64,000 nt of DNA from Ehrlichia ruminantium (lineage in GTDB: Bacteria > Pseudomonadota > Alphaproteobacteria > Rickettsiales > Anaplasmataceae): positions 310,001 through 374,000 of the forward strand of contig NZ_CP033455.1 of the NCBI RefSeq assembly GCF_009728835.1, written 5' to 3'. Of this stretch, positions 20,352-30,159 are shown one piece after another. The notes below the pieces were generated by a model. That model had not been told where the DNA came from. It was given only the letters and a program-made list of their open reading frames with translations, and did not search any database. Each line of letters begins with the position of its first letter. The stretch's first letter is position 1. The position numbers were made by a program, and so were the translations under genes.

Positions 20352-21518
20352 TTAGTCAGAGTTTTCTGTGTGAAATATTTGATTGTATATAAATGTTAAT
20401 TCTTGTTTAAAATTTGGAATTACTATGACTTTTATAGTAGTCTTGTTTTTTAAAACCATTGTTCCATGATATGGTTCTGTTATTTGTTTAAAGATTTCGT
20501 ATTGTTGTTGTTTTATAAACTCAAATTTCTCCTTATCTAGAAGATTCCTTTCTTTGTATATTTTATGAAAAATGCTGAGATAATTTGGGTGAGTGTCTAA
20601 CCATGAAGGACTTAAGTGCCAAAATTTTGTGAACATTTCATTATAAAATATAATAGAGCTATCTCTGTTATAAATAGCTACTGGATTAGGTAAATTATTA
20701 AGTAAGTTTTTCTGTAATGTGGTATAATTTTTTAATTCTTGGGTGAAGTAACTAATACGTGTTATGTCTTCTCCATATCCAATAAATTCTGTGGAATTTT
20801 TTATAGGCACTTCTACCATATTATATAATCTTCTTTCATTGTTGATTATAGCATACTGTACTTTTTGGCTGATTTTGTTATTTCTTACGTTAGGCTTTTC
20901 GTTTTGCTTGATTTCTGAGTTAATGTTATTTTTTATAAATTCTGTGTAAAATGAGTTATGTGCCTTGATTTTAAAATCCTTATCTTTTTTCCATAGAGGA
21001 TATGGTAAATTGTTTAGCATGTCTGTGTAGTTTAGTAAGTTTTCTTTCAATTTTGTATTCTCATATTCTAGGCTGACTATTGATAATTTATAATTTGTTA
21101 TGTTCTGTACCCAAAGTAATACGCCAATTATTTGCCCATTATTGTCAACTATGCTTTGTCCATAACACGAACAATAGATTTCTGTTTCTTGTCCTTTAAG
21201 GTTCATAGTGAAGGATTTATTGACTTTTTTTGCTTCTGTGAACTCCTTCTGTAATTCTTGCGATTCTTCAAAAAAATCAGCAAATTCATCAAAAGAGTAA
21301 AAAATTGTATTTAATAAGATTTGTAAATTGCTAGAAAATTTTTCAATACGTCTCTTTTCATCCCATAAGTAAAACCCATCTCCTAATGTTGAGAGTAGGC
21401 TATTGATAAGGTTGTTATTATGTTTTAAAGCACATATGTCAATATGTGCTTGGTAGTATGCGTTAATTAACAATCCTAAAACAAATATTAGCAAAAAAAT
21501 AGTTATATAAATAAACAT
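20352..21518 (-). CDS. DivL-like PAS-domain protein lacking the histidine kinase domain
   Basis: This 388-residue protein has one N-terminal membrane anchor (residues 1-20) followed by three PAS-like blocks at about 40-140, 165-250 and 270-385. The last block is close to the PAS of alphaproteobacterial DivL. It has LLNNLPNPVAIYNRDS, then FTKFWHLSPSWLDTHP, an acidic and basic helix, and a closing strand LTFIYNQIF in place of the family's TF-x-YDDVT. DivL then continues into a kinase-like HisKA-HATPase region. Here the protein ends 14 residues after the PAS, and no kinase fragment is visible downstream. It may serve as a sensory scaffold for the cell-cycle kinases. DivL kinship is an inference from motif order; PAS content is firm. 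Confidence 0.7.
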   Translation of the reverse strand: MFIYITIFLLIFVLGLLINAYYQAHIDICALKHNNNLINSLLSTLGDGFYLWDEKRRIEKFSSNLQILLNTIFYSFDEFADFFEESQELQKEFTEAKKVNKSFTMNLKGQETEIYCSCYGQSIVDNNGQIIGVLLWVQNITNYKLSIVSLEYENTKLKENLLNYTDMLNNLPYPLWKKDKDFKIKAHNSFYTEFIKNNINSEIKQNEKPNVRNNKISQKVQYAIINNERRLYNMVEVPIKNSTEFIGYGEDITRISYFTQELKNYTTLQKNLLNNLPNPVAIYNRDSSIIFYNEMFTKFWHLSPSWLDTHPNYLSIFHKIYKERNLLDKEKFEFIKQQQYEIFKQITEPYHGTMVLKNKTTIKVIVIPNFKQELTFIYNQIFHTENSD

Positions 21519-21552
21519 AATACGTTATTGTTAGTATAATTTTAGTTAATCT

Positions 21553-22341
21553 TTAAACTAAGGATGTGTATAAAGATAAACTACCTAGCATTTTAAATCC
21601 TAATCTTTTATAAAGATTCACAGAGGGTTTCATACATTGAGCAATAGCATATTTACAGGCATATTGTTTTTTTGCAATTTTAATTCTTTCTATTACCATT
21701 TGACTTGCTATTCCTTGATTACGATACCCTGGAAGTACACCATCACTATAAAAACCGACAACTTTATTTTGCACATACATGCCACATATACCTACTTTGA
21801 CATTATTGTATTTTACTAAGAAAAATTTAAGTGGAGAGTTGCTTATATCATCATTATTAGCCAATCCTCTAAGGAAAGTTGCAATTTCTCCAGGAGAACT
21901 GTGAAATATGTGTAGTGCTATATTATCTAATTCAAGTAATTTTGCTTGATTATCTACGACATTTAATGTGATTCCTAAGTTTTGTGTGTTTGGTATGATG
22001 TAGTTTTCTATGTTTGCAACAGCTTTTTTAGGGAAACTAACACTTACTAATCCTAGCCTTTCAAGTGTTGACTTGAGTTTTTTCATATGTGAATCTACTG
22101 CCCATGTTATTTCTATATTTCTTTTTTTTAAAAACTCTAAGGCTTCTATTACGGCTGCTTCATTACAATGACTTGTTTTTGTATCATGGAAAGCAAAGTT
22201 TAGTAATGAAGTGTGTTGCTCATTGATAATTAATGTGATGTCTTGAAAGTGATGGGCCTCTAACTTTGATATTTGCATTACATATGTAAAATAGTTTTTT
22301 AAGTTATCCATTACTAAAGAAGAAATGTGAGTATTTTCCAC
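21553..22341 (-). CDS. GNAT family N-acetyltransferase
   Basis: This 262-residue protein ends in a clear GNAT domain. The strand VVGFYSDGVLPGYRNQGIAS near residues 200-220 contains the acetyl-CoA pyrophosphate loop RNQGIAS. It is followed by KYAIAQCMKPSVNLYKRLGF, the usual last helix-strand pair with the A-x-x-LY-x-x-GF signature. The first 120 residues are diverged and may form a degenerate first GNAT half, as in tandem GNAT proteins. The acceptor substrate is unknown. The ATG directly abuts the stop of pgpA upstream, so the two are translationally coupled. Confidence 0.82.
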   Translation of the reverse strand: MENTHISSLVMDNLKNYFTYVMQISKLEAHHFQDITLIINEQHTSLLNFAFHDTKTSHCNEAAVIEALEFLKKRNIEITWAVDSHMKKLKSTLERLGLVSVSFPKKAVANIENYIIPNTQNLGITLNVVDNQAKLLELDNIALHIFHSSPGEIATFLRGLANNDDISNSPLKFFLVKYNNVKVGICGMYVQNKVVGFYSDGVLPGYRNQGIASQMVIERIKIAKKQYACKYAIAQCMKPSVNLYKRLGFKMLGSLSLYTSLV

Positions 22342-22848
22342 CTAAGTACCTATTTGAGTAATAATGAATATAGTGCATACAGAAGACATAATACCTGCAA
22401 GCATATCATCTAATATTATACCAGAAGTACCAGGTATACGCTCAATAGCATTTATGGGCCATATTTTTACTATATCAAATGCTCTAAAAAATATGAAACT
22501 AAAGGTGAACATGCTCAAATAATGTAATATGTATGAAATGTCAAATGTTTCAGGCATATAATTATAATGCCTAAAAAAAATAACGGGAATACTAAACGCT
22601 ATAAGCTGTCCTATGACTTCGTCAATAACAACTTCTTTTGGGTCAATCACACCTGGATAATCGAGTAAATATCTTGAAGTTGTAATAAACCCTATAATTA
22701 ACACTAGTATTAGTAATAACATACCAATTAAAGTATTAAAAATTATAGCTGGAGTAAGTAATATTGTGGCTAAACTAGCAATAGTTCCAGGAGCCTTACT
22801 TATATTACCGCAACCAAACCACGTGGCTATTATTGTATGTACTTGCAC
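22342..22848 (-). CDS. pgpA: Phosphatidylglycerophosphatase A
   Basis: PgpA removes phosphate from phosphatidylglycerophosphate to give phosphatidylglycerol at the membrane. The 168-residue protein has the complete set of family motifs: ATWFGCGNISKAPGT near the N-terminus, EVVIDEVIGQ around residue 71 with the acidic metal-binding pair, AFDIVKIWPI, and the closing GIILDDMLAGI near residue 145, also metal binding. Four membrane segments are predicted. Its stop codon is immediately followed by the start of the GNAT gene. A second, degenerate PgpA-like gene lies at 61554-62264, and the comparison shows this copy to be the working one. Confidence 0.93.
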   Translation of the reverse strand: MQVHTIIATWFGCGNISKAPGTIASLATILLTPAIIFNTLIGMLLLILVLIIGFITTSRYLLDYPGVIDPKEVVIDEVIGQLIAFSIPVIFFRHYNYMPETFDISYILHYLSMFTFSFIFFRAFDIVKIWPINAIERIPGTSGIILDDMLAGIMSSVCTIFIITQIGT

Positions 22849-22968
22849 ATTACCTCCACATAAACAAAATCACCTCGTTTTGTGATTATGGCTAATAAAG
22901 TGCATAATAACTGATATATTAAATTATCAACTCACTATTATTATAACCATGTGAATACTAAATAAAAT

Positions 22969-23139
22969 TTACTTATGTTTTAACCAATAGTCATTTACAT
23001 TATATTTATAACAAGGAGTAGTATTACCCATTGAATTGATACAAGGACTTCTAATCCTACGTTCTCTTTTTGAAAACATAGAACATCCAGACATAGCACA
23101 CATTAACATTATAAAAAATAGTACTTTTAGTAATTTCAT
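22969..23139 (-). CDS. Small predicted lipoprotein
   Basis: A 56-residue protein with a classical lipoprotein signal: KLLKVLFFIMLMCAMSGC, with the lipobox AMSGC placing the lipidated cysteine at residue 19. The mature part is only about 38 residues, basic at first (FSKRERRIRS), then with two cysteines (C33 and C43) that could form a disulfide, and ends in DYWLKHK. GGAG lies six bases before the ATG. It stands alone between pgpA and tRNA-Lys. I do not recognise a family. Small VirB7-like lipoproteins of type IV secretion have a similar build, but nothing in the neighbourhood supports that role. Confidence 0.75.
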   Translation of the reverse strand: MKLLKVLFFIMLMCAMSGCSMFSKRERRIRSPCINSMGNTTPCYKYNVNDYWLKHK

Positions 23140-23337
23140 GTAATACTCCTAATAGTTATAGTGTAAACCACATATTATGGTGCTACTAACCTAGCATCCT
23201 GTATTGTATGATTGATAATGTCAGCAGTCAAGACTACTATCTTAAAAAAATATTAAATATACTCTAATTTTTTATGTAGTTAGGACATATTTATAATTTA
23301 TAAGCAGTAAATAATAATAATTATACTGGATTTGGAT

Positions 23338-23366
23338 TTGACAACTAATTAATACAGGGTTACTCT
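23338..23366 (+). promoter_or_regulatory. Likely promoter of tRNA-Lys
   Basis: A perfect TTGACA at 23338-23343 precedes, at 17 bp, the hexamer TACTCT at 23361-23366, which matches the -10 consensus only in its first two and last bases. The predicted start lies a few bases before the tRNA. Confidence 0.5.
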
Positions 23367-23378
23367 GTGTTTGTGTAA

Positions 23379-23451
23379 AGTCCCGTAGCTCAGTTGGTAG
23401 AGCAACTGACTCTTAATCAGTGTGTCGTGTGTTCGAATCACATCGGGACTA
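23379..23451 (+). tRNA. tRNA-Lys (anticodon CUU)
   Basis: A 73-nt tRNA with acceptor AGTCCCG/CGGGACT, D-arm GCTCAGTTGGTAGAGC, anticodon arm ACTGA-CTCTTAA-TCAGT with anticodon CTT, and T-loop TTCGAAT. The CCA end is not encoded. Confidence 0.93.
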
Positions 23452-23650
23452 CTTCGTTTACAAGCTACTGAAGTATTGGGAGAAATTCTGTTTTTATGAA
23501 TTATAAGTTTAGGTGATGTTGTTTAATCTATAAACAATGCTTTCTTATGTATATATAATTTTATTAAATAATAAAGCCTTGAGTATTATACCATTAATAC
23601 CTATAATTATAGTTTAGTTGTTTTTTTGGTTATTATTACAGTGGTTTTAG

Positions 23651-23734
23651 GCGGATATGGCGGAAATTGGTAGACGTACTAGGTTTAGGTCCTAGCGAGG
23701 TAACTCATTGGGGGTTCAAGTCCCTCTATCCGCA
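23651..23734 (+). tRNA. tRNA-Leu (anticodon UAG)
   Basis: An 84-nt leucine tRNA with acceptor GCGGATA/TATCCGC, a long variable arm and anticodon arm CTAGG-TTTAGGT-CCTAG, giving anticodon TAG. CCA is not encoded. It ends 28 bp before the trigger factor start codon, so the two are likely on one transcript. Confidence 0.95.
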
Positions 23735-23762
23735 CTTTAGTGATCGTACAGGGTATAGTGAT

Positions 23763-25100
23763 ATGCTGAATAATTATGTAGTAAAAGAAATTTTAAGTGA
23801 TAAGTTGAAACGGGAATATGAATTCGTGATTGACAACGAATATTTTTTTAATCAATTAGATACTAAATTGTCAGAAATTGCCAAAAATGTAAAAATTCCT
23901 GGTTTTAGAGCTGGAAAAGTTTCAGTTGATTTAATCAAAAAAGAATACCTGAATGATGCTGTAAGTAGCTTAATTAGAAAAATTATTGAAAATACATCTT
24001 CTGATTTTATAAAAAATGGTAAGTTTGGAGAAATAATATCGTCAAATATTTCTGTTATCTCCTGTCCTGACTGTGGGGTGGATGCGGATAATAAAAGTAA
24101 TAATATGGGCAAGGATAGTTTAGTGTATAAGCTTAGTTTTGAAGTTATGCCAGAGGCTCCACTGTTAGTTCTTGATGATATAGTCTTAAGTGATATTGAA
24201 GTAAATATTCAGGATTCTGATATTGATGAGTTTATAGAGGATTTAAAAAAGCAATGTTCTGATTTTGTTGAAGTGTCTGATTTAGGGTATGAAATTCAAA
24301 ATGGTGATAAGGTAGTTGTTGATTATCAAAATAAAATCAGGGGTAAGATGTTAAAGGGTGGTGATATTAAGGATCTTACTGTAGTGATAGGAAGTGGGGC
24401 AGTTTTAAAAGATTTTGAAGATCAATTGATAGGCATGAAAATTGGAGAAACAAAAAATTTCCCTATTAGGTTTCCGGACAATTATGCAGTTATGCATCTT
24501 GCTGGTAAGAACGCAGATGTGTCAGTGACTGTAAAAAGTATATTTATGGCTAAAGCTGTTGAAGATAATGAAAGTGTTGTTAAATATTATAATTTTACAA
24601 ATGAAGAAGCGCTGAAGGATTTTGCTAAGAATAAAATAAAACAACAATGTGATAAAATAAGTTTTGCTGTAGTTAAAAAGGAATTATTTGACTATATGGA
24701 TAAGACTTATTCTATAGATGTTCCAGAATGTGTTGTAAATCAAGAAATTGAAAAGATTAATCAAGAAATACAGGATAATCCTGAGAAAGAACAAATTGAT
24801 GTAACAGCTGAAGCAGTAAGACGTGTAAAACTTGGTATTCTATTGGTAAAAATGTCGCGTCATAATAGTATTTCTGTAAATAAAGATGATATTTTAAGTT
24901 TTATCAACACTTATTATTCTGATTATGGAATAAGCCTAAATGCTGTATTAAAAATGCTACGATCTAATAAAGATTTTGCGAATTATATTAGTGGGAAAGT
25001 ACTTGAAGATAAGGTTATTAATTATATAATAAGGTTAGTCAAAAAAGATAAGAAAGTTATGACTACTCAAGAGCTTGACCTTGTGCTTGAGAATATGTGA
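23763..25100 (+). CDS. tig: Trigger factor (ribosome-associated chaperone)
   Basis: Trigger factor binds at the ribosomal exit tunnel and shields nascent chains. The 445-residue protein starts with [10 protein letters not shown], carries the ribosome-docking signature GFRAGKVS in the N-terminal domain (about residues 45-52), a FKBP-type prolyl isomerase domain at about 150-240 with GDKVVVDYQ and [15 protein letters not shown], and a helical C-terminal domain. The frame is open 32 codons upstream, but that part lies inside tRNA-Leu, so the ATG at 23763 is correct. It is followed by clpP, clpX and lon, the classical order of the quality-control cluster. Confidence 0.95.
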   Translation: MLNNYVVKEILSDKLKREYEFVIDNEYFFNQLDTKLSEIAKNVKIPGFRAGKVSVDLIKKEYLNDAVSSLIRKIIENTSSDFIKNGKFGEIISSNISVISCPDCGVDADNKSNNMGKDSLVYKLSFEVMPEAPLLVLDDIVLSDIEVNIQDSDIDEFIEDLKKQCSDFVEVSDLGYEIQNGDKVVVDYQNKIRGKMLKGGDIKDLTVVIGSGAVLKDFEDQLIGMKIGETKNFPIRFPDNYAVMHLAGKNADVSVTVKSIFMAKAVEDNESVVKYYNFTNEEALKDFAKNKIKQQCDKISFAVVKKELFDYMDKTYSIDVPECVVNQEIEKINQEIQDNPEKEQIDVTAEAVRRVKLGILLVKMSRHNSISVNKDDILSFINTYYSDYGISLNAVLKMLRSNKDFANYISGKVLEDKVINYIIRLVKKDKKVMTTQELDLVLENM

Positions 25101-25162
25101 TAAGTAGTATTAATTGACATGATGTTTATTATAAATTGTGGTGTGAGTAAGGAGAAATCTAT

Positions 25163-25765
25163 ATGACTTTAGTCCCTATGGTGGTTGAGCAAACTAGTCG
25201 CGGTGAGCGTGCTTATGATATATATTCTCGGTTGCTAAAAGAACGTATAATTTTTATCACTGGACCAATAGAAGACCAAATGGCAAGCTTAGTAGTTGCT
25301 CAACTTATATTTTTAGAAGCAGAGAATCCAGAAAAGGATATCGCTATGTATATTAACTCTCCAGGAGGTGTTGTTACTGCTGGTTTATCTATATATGATA
25401 CTATGCAATATATTAAACCAAGAATTGCTACATTGTGCTTAGGGCAGGCAGCTTCTATGGGTTCATTATTGTTAGCTGGTGGTGAAAAAGGATTACGTTG
25501 TGCCCTTCCTAATTCGAGAATCATGATACATCAACCTTCCGGTGGTTTTCAAGGACAAGCAACTGATATAGAAATACACGCTAAAGAAATATTAAATATA
25601 AAAAGCAGGCTCAATGATATATACGTCAAACATACAGGTAGAGCATTGTCAGAAATTGTAGAGAATATGGAAAGAGATAATTTTATGTGTGCTGAAAGAG
25701 CTCAAGATTTTGGTATTATTGATAGGATTATAGAAAAGCGTCTTGATATTGAGATAAATAATTAG
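25163..25765 (+). CDS. clpP: ATP-dependent Clp protease proteolytic subunit
   Basis: ClpP forms the tetradecameric serine-protease chamber that degrades substrates fed by ClpX. The 200-residue sequence has the catalytic triad in normal places: S98 in GQAASMGS, H123 in IMIHQPSGG, and the aspartate in [11 protein letters not shown]. It begins with the typical [24 protein letters not shown] motif precedes the ATG, and clpX starts 12 bp after its stop. The processing-competent N-terminus is short. Confidence 0.97.
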   Translation: MTLVPMVVEQTSRGERAYDIYSRLLKERIIFITGPIEDQMASLVVAQLIFLEAENPEKDIAMYINSPGGVVTAGLSIYDTMQYIKPRIATLCLGQAASMGSLLLAGGEKGLRCALPNSRIMIHQPSGGFQGQATDIEIHAKEILNIKSRLNDIYVKHTGRALSEIVENMERDNFMCAERAQDFGIIDRIIEKRLDIEINN

Positions 25766-25777
25766 GATTGGATAAAT

Positions 25778-26998
25778 ATGGCAGATAGTGATAAAAATTC
25801 TTGCAGTTGTTCTTTCTGTGGCAAGATCCATAGTGAAGTCCGTAAATTAATTGCTGGGCCATCAGTTTTTATTTGTAATGAGTGTATAGATTTATGTAGT
25901 GGTATACTACAGGAAGAAAGTAGCTCCTATAAGAAGGGTGATGCTCTTGATTTAAAACCTAGGGAGATCAAAAAAGTTCTTGATGAATATGTAATAGGTC
26001 AAGAACACTCAAAAAAGGTATTATCAGTTGCTGTATATAATCATTATAAGCGTTTATCGAATTCTGGTGTTATTAGTGATGTTGAAATTTCAAAATCTAA
26101 TGTTTTATTAATTGGGCCTACTGGATCAGGTAAGACATTACTAGCTCGTACTTTAGCTAGAGTATTGCAGGTTCCTTTTGCTATGGCTGATGCTACTACT
26201 TTAACAGAGGCTGGATATGTTGGAGAAGATGTAGAAAGCATATTGTTAAAATTGTTGCAAGCAGCAAATTTTAATGTAGATGCTGCGCAGCGTGGCATTA
26301 TTTATATTGATGAAGTAGATAAAATATCTAGGAAATCTGAGAATGCGTCTATTACTCGTGATGTGTCTGGTGAGGGTGTACAACAAGCTTTATTGAAAGT
26401 AATTGAAGGTACAGTTTCTTCTGTTCCTCCTCAAGGTGGGAGAAAACATCCGCATCAAGAATTTATACAGATAAATACTGATAATATTTTATTTATATTT
26501 GGTGGAGCATTTGATGGTTTAGAAAAGATTATAGAATCTCGTCATAGGGGTAGTAATATGGGTTTTGAGGCTAATGTACAAAAGGCTTCAAAAGATAAAG
26601 ATATTTTCTGCTATACTGAACCTGAAGATCTAGTTAAATTTGGTCTAATTCCAGAGTTTGTTGGTAGGATACCTGTTATTACATCTTTAGGTGAATTAGA
26701 TGAAACTACTTTATGTCGTATTTTAGTTGAACCAAAGAATTCTTTAGTAAAGCAATACAAGAAACTTTTTGAAATGGATAATATAAATCTTGAATTTGAT
26801 GATAGTGCATTATCAGAGATTGCAAGAAAAGCGGCTATCAGAAAAGCTGGAGCTAGAGGATTAAGAGCAATTTTAGAAAACTTATTACTTGATTTAATGT
26901 TTGATACTCCGGGAGCTTCTAATATTGATCAGATAGTAGTTAGTAAGCAGATGGTTGAAGAGTCGATGGTAAATTCGCGATTGTTTTTGAAGCATTGA
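25778..26998 (+). CDS. clpX: ATP-dependent Clp protease ATP-binding subunit ClpX
   Basis: ClpX is the AAA+ unfoldase for ClpP. In the 406-residue protein the N-terminal zinc-binding domain shows C11, C14, C33 and C36. Walker A GPTGSGKT is at 113-120, the pore loop GYVGEDVE follows, Walker B is [10 protein letters not shown], and SRHRG represents the RKH loop region. The C-terminal sensor-2 helix contains [10 protein letters not shown]. It lies between clpP (12 bp) and lon (9 bp) and all three are probably co-transcribed. Confidence 0.97.
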   Translation: MADSDKNSCSCSFCGKIHSEVRKLIAGPSVFICNECIDLCSGILQEESSSYKKGDALDLKPREIKKVLDEYVIGQEHSKKVLSVAVYNHYKRLSNSGVISDVEISKSNVLLIGPTGSGKTLLARTLARVLQVPFAMADATTLTEAGYVGEDVESILLKLLQAANFNVDAAQRGIIYIDEVDKISRKSENASITRDVSGEGVQQALLKVIEGTVSSVPPQGGRKHPHQEFIQINTDNILFIFGGAFDGLEKIIESRHRGSNMGFEANVQKASKDKDIFCYTEPEDLVKFGLIPEFVGRIPVITSLGELDETTLCRILVEPKNSLVKQYKKLFEMDNINLEFDDSALSEIARKAAIRKAGARGLRAILENLLLDLMFDTPGASNIDQIVVSKQMVEESMVNSRLFLKH

Positions 26999-27007
26999 GG
27001 GTATTAT

Positions 27008-29413
27008 ATGAAAAATAAAACTTTGCTACCAGTACTCACTTTACGTGATACTATAGTGTTTCCTCAAGTAGTTATACCGTTGTTTGTTGGGAGAGAAAAA
27101 TCAATTAATGCACTAGAATATGCTGCCCAGAATAATAATTACAAAATTTTATTATTAACTCAGATAGATGGTTCTGTTGATAATCCTACTACTGATGATT
27201 TATATAGAGTAGGTACAGTGGCAGATATTGTGCAATTATTGAAGCTTCCCGATGGGGCTGTAAAGATCCTGATTAAAGGAGAAAGTAGAGCTAAAGTAGT
27301 AAAGCTTATTGATGATCAAATGTTCTTTAAGGCTCAGGTATCAATTATTTGTAAGGATGCAGCTTTGGTTGTTGATGATAAGCTTGAGGCTTTAAAAAGG
27401 TCTGTCATCAGTGAATTTGATGCTTGGAATAAATTAAGTAAAAAAATACAGGCAGAAGCTGCATCATCTATTTACGATATGAAAGAGTTAAGTAGCTTAG
27501 CAGATATTATAGCATCACATTTAGGTATTAAGGTTTCAGAAAAGCAACTAATACTTGAAACTTTCAACATTGTTAAAAGATTAGAGAAGGTGTATGATTT
27601 CTTAAAATTAGAAATAAGTGTATTAAATGCGCAGAAGAAAATTCGTAACCGTGTGAAATCTCAAATTGAGACAACTCAGAGAGTTTATTATTTAAATGAA
27701 CAACTAAAAGCTATACAAAAAGAATTGGAAGAGAGTGATGGGAGTACTGCTGATATAGATTCTGCTACTGAATTTGAGAAGAAAATAAATGCAACTGCTT
27801 TATCTGATGAAGCTAAAGACCGTCTTATGACTGATTTAAAGAGATATAAGAAAATGAATTTTATGTCTCCGGAAGCCAACATAATATCTAGTTATCTTCA
27901 TTGGGTTCTTGATCTTCCATGGGGGAAATATTCGGATGCAAAGATTAATATGGCTAATTCTCTTAAAATTCTGGATAATAATCATTATGGTATGCATAAG
28001 ATTAAAGAAAGGATTTTGGAATTTTTAGCTGTTTTAAAACGTATTAAGAAACCTAAAGGTCCTATATTATGTTTAGTTGGGCCTCCTGGTGTGGGTAAAA
28101 CTTCGCTAGCTAGGTCAATTGCTGAAGCTACAGGTCGGAATTTTGTACATGTTTCTTTAGGTGGTATACATGATGAATCAGAAATAAGGGGACATCGTAG
28201 AACTTATGTTGGTGCTATGCCTGGTAAGATAATTAAGCAAATGAAAAAGGCGAAGACATCTAATCCTTTGTTCCTTTTAGATGAAATAGACAAGATAGGT
28301 TCAGATTTTCGTGGTGATCCTACTGCTGCATTGCTTGAAGTTTTAGATTCAGAACACAATAAGCATTTTGTAGATCATTATATAGAGGTAGAATTTGATC
28401 TTTCAAATGTTATGTTTATTGCAACAGCTAATACTTTAAATTTAAGTAAACCATTAATTGATCGAATGGAAATAATAAATATATCTGGATATACAGAAGA
28501 TGAAAAATTAGAAATAGCGAGAGCACATTTGATTCCAAAATTATATAAGGATCATGGTCTACAAGAAAAAGAGTGGAGTATTTCTGACGAGGCAATATAT
28601 CATTTGATAAGGTTTTATACTAGAGAGAGTGGTGTTCGTAGTTTTAAAAGAGAACTTGCAAGTTTGATGAGGAAAGCAGTTAAAGAAGTCTTAGTTGATA
28701 AGGTTAAAAGTATCCATGTTGATATGGATAACATTGAGAAGTATGCAGGTGTACGTAAGTTTAGTTTTGGTATAATTGAGAAGGAAGACTTAGTTGGTAT
28801 GGTTACAGGATTAGCTTATACTGATACTGGAGGAGACATTTTAACCATAGAATCAGTGTTGATGCCTGGAAAGGGAGAGGTAAAATACACTGGAAAATTA
28901 GGTGAAATAATGCAGGAATCTGTTAAAGCTGCGTATAGTTATATACGTTCTAGATGTGCAAATTTTGGTATTAGTCCTAAGAGGTTTATGGAAAATGATA
29001 TACATGTGCATGTACCAGAAGGTGCAGTACCAAAAGATGGGCCATCTGCTGGGATAGCTATGTGTACTTCGATTGTATCATTGATGACTAATATACCCGT
29101 GAAGAAAACTGTTGCTATGACTGGAGAAGTGACATTAAGAGGTAGGGTTCTTGCTATTGGTGGTTTGCGTGAGAAATTATTAGCTGCGTTACGTAGTGGT
29201 ATAAAAACTGTCATACTACCTTCTAGAAATGAGAAAGATATTGTGGAAATTCCAGATAATATTAAATCAGGGCTGGAATTAATTTTTGTTTCTAATGTTG
29301 ATGAAGTAATTAGTGCAGCGTTAACTCGCCAAATTGTAGATATGATAAAACAGGACCATATTGTAACACAAGATATTGTAGAAGTTGATGACCTTGATGC
29401 AGTTCAGCATTAA
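27008..29413 (+). CDS. lon: ATP-dependent protease Lon
   Basis: Lon degrades misfolded and regulatory proteins in the cytosol. The 801-residue protein is full length: N-terminal substrate domain starting PVLTLRDTIVFP, Walker A GPPGVGKTS from residue 358 with K364, Walker B PLFLLDEIDKI, and a C-terminal serine-lysine protease domain with S680 in KDGPSAGIAM and K723 in GLREKLLAAL, matching S679 and K722 of E. coli. It is the last gene of the tig-clpP-clpX-lon cluster, 9 bp behind clpX. Confidence 0.98.
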   Translation: MKNKTLLPVLTLRDTIVFPQVVIPLFVGREKSINALEYAAQNNNYKILLLTQIDGSVDNPTTDDLYRVGTVADIVQLLKLPDGAVKILIKGESRAKVVKLIDDQMFFKAQVSIICKDAALVVDDKLEALKRSVISEFDAWNKLSKKIQAEAASSIYDMKELSSLADIIASHLGIKVSEKQLILETFNIVKRLEKVYDFLKLEISVLNAQKKIRNRVKSQIETTQRVYYLNEQLKAIQKELEESDGSTADIDSATEFEKKINATALSDEAKDRLMTDLKRYKKMNFMSPEANIISSYLHWVLDLPWGKYSDAKINMANSLKILDNNHYGMHKIKERILEFLAVLKRIKKPKGPILCLVGPPGVGKTSLARSIAEATGRNFVHVSLGGIHDESEIRGHRRTYVGAMPGKIIKQMKKAKTSNPLFLLDEIDKIGSDFRGDPTAALLEVLDSEHNKHFVDHYIEVEFDLSNVMFIATANTLNLSKPLIDRMEIINISGYTEDEKLEIARAHLIPKLYKDHGLQEKEWSISDEAIYHLIRFYTRESGVRSFKRELASLMRKAVKEVLVDKVKSIHVDMDNIEKYAGVRKFSFGIIEKEDLVGMVTGLAYTDTGGDILTIESVLMPGKGEVKYTGKLGEIMQESVKAAYSYIRSRCANFGISPKRFMENDIHVHVPEGAVPKDGPSAGIAMCTSIVSLMTNIPVKKTVAMTGEVTLRGRVLAIGGLREKLLAALRSGIKTVILPSRNEKDIVEIPDNIKSGLELIFVSNVDEVISAALTRQIVDMIKQDHIVTQDIVEVDDLDAVQH

Positions 29414-29677
29414 GTTTGATTTGTTCTTGGTATGTATTACTATATTTATGTCAGGTCCATATATGTAGTGATAGTGGTAGTTCAGCTGTTTAGGTCTATG
29501 TAGGTTCTATTATGTGTTATTAGGTGTTGAGAATGTTATTTACAATATAGTATGTGATATAAATAGTTGTGTGGCTTTGATTGATATTCTTTGATAGTAT
29601 AAATTGCGATTAACTTTTTATTGTAAATTGCTGTTATGTATGATACATAATATGCCTATGGTATGATAACTTTTTAT

Positions 29678-29751
29678 GGGGCTGTAGCTCAGTTGGTTAG
29701 AGCAGGTCGCTCATAACGACAAGGTCGTAGGTTCAAGTCCTACCCGCCCCA
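29678..29751 (+). tRNA. tRNA with CAU anticodon (Met elongator or Ile2)
   Basis: A 74-nt tRNA with acceptor GGGGCTG, D-arm GCTCAGTTGGTTAGAGC, anticodon loop CTCATAA with anticodon CAT, and T-loop TTCAAGT. It lacks the three G-C pairs in the anticodon stem that mark initiator tRNA. The sequence around the anticodon (CGCTCATAACG) recalls alphaproteobacterial tRNA-Ile2, whose C34 becomes lysidine, but elongator Met cannot be excluded. CCA is not encoded. Confidence 0.9.
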
Positions 29752-30159
29752 CTCTTATCTTGTATAGTGTTGATAAAGGTGACGTTACATGTAAGTTAAT
29801 TAGTAATGGTTAAGTTAATATTGGCTGATGTAAAATATCAGATGTGTAGTTGTGTAATGTTGTTGTTTTAAAAATGATATGTTTGCTATAAGTTTTAACA
29901 TGAAGAATGTAAGTAGGATATGAGTACATATGGTTAGTGTTATTTATTGTATATCTTGTTATTGATTAGCATTTGTATCAGCATACTTAGCGTATTAAAA
30001 TATATAAATAACTAAACATTGTATCTTCGTGCAGTTATTTAAGGTATTATTATTCAGTATTAGTATAGAGTTGAGGTAGTGTACTTTACCGTATAAGTGG
30101 TAGTTTACATACTGTATTTAATGACTGGCGAGTACTATGTAGTGTGTAATATCAAATTC
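29752..30159. other. Gene-free stretch
   Basis: About 400 bp of AT-rich DNA after the tRNA with nothing I can support. Confidence 0.5.

Noticed and set aside
23667-23762. N-terminal extension of trigger factor
   Set aside because: These codons lie within tRNA-Leu(UAG); the ATG at 23763 gives the conserved start.
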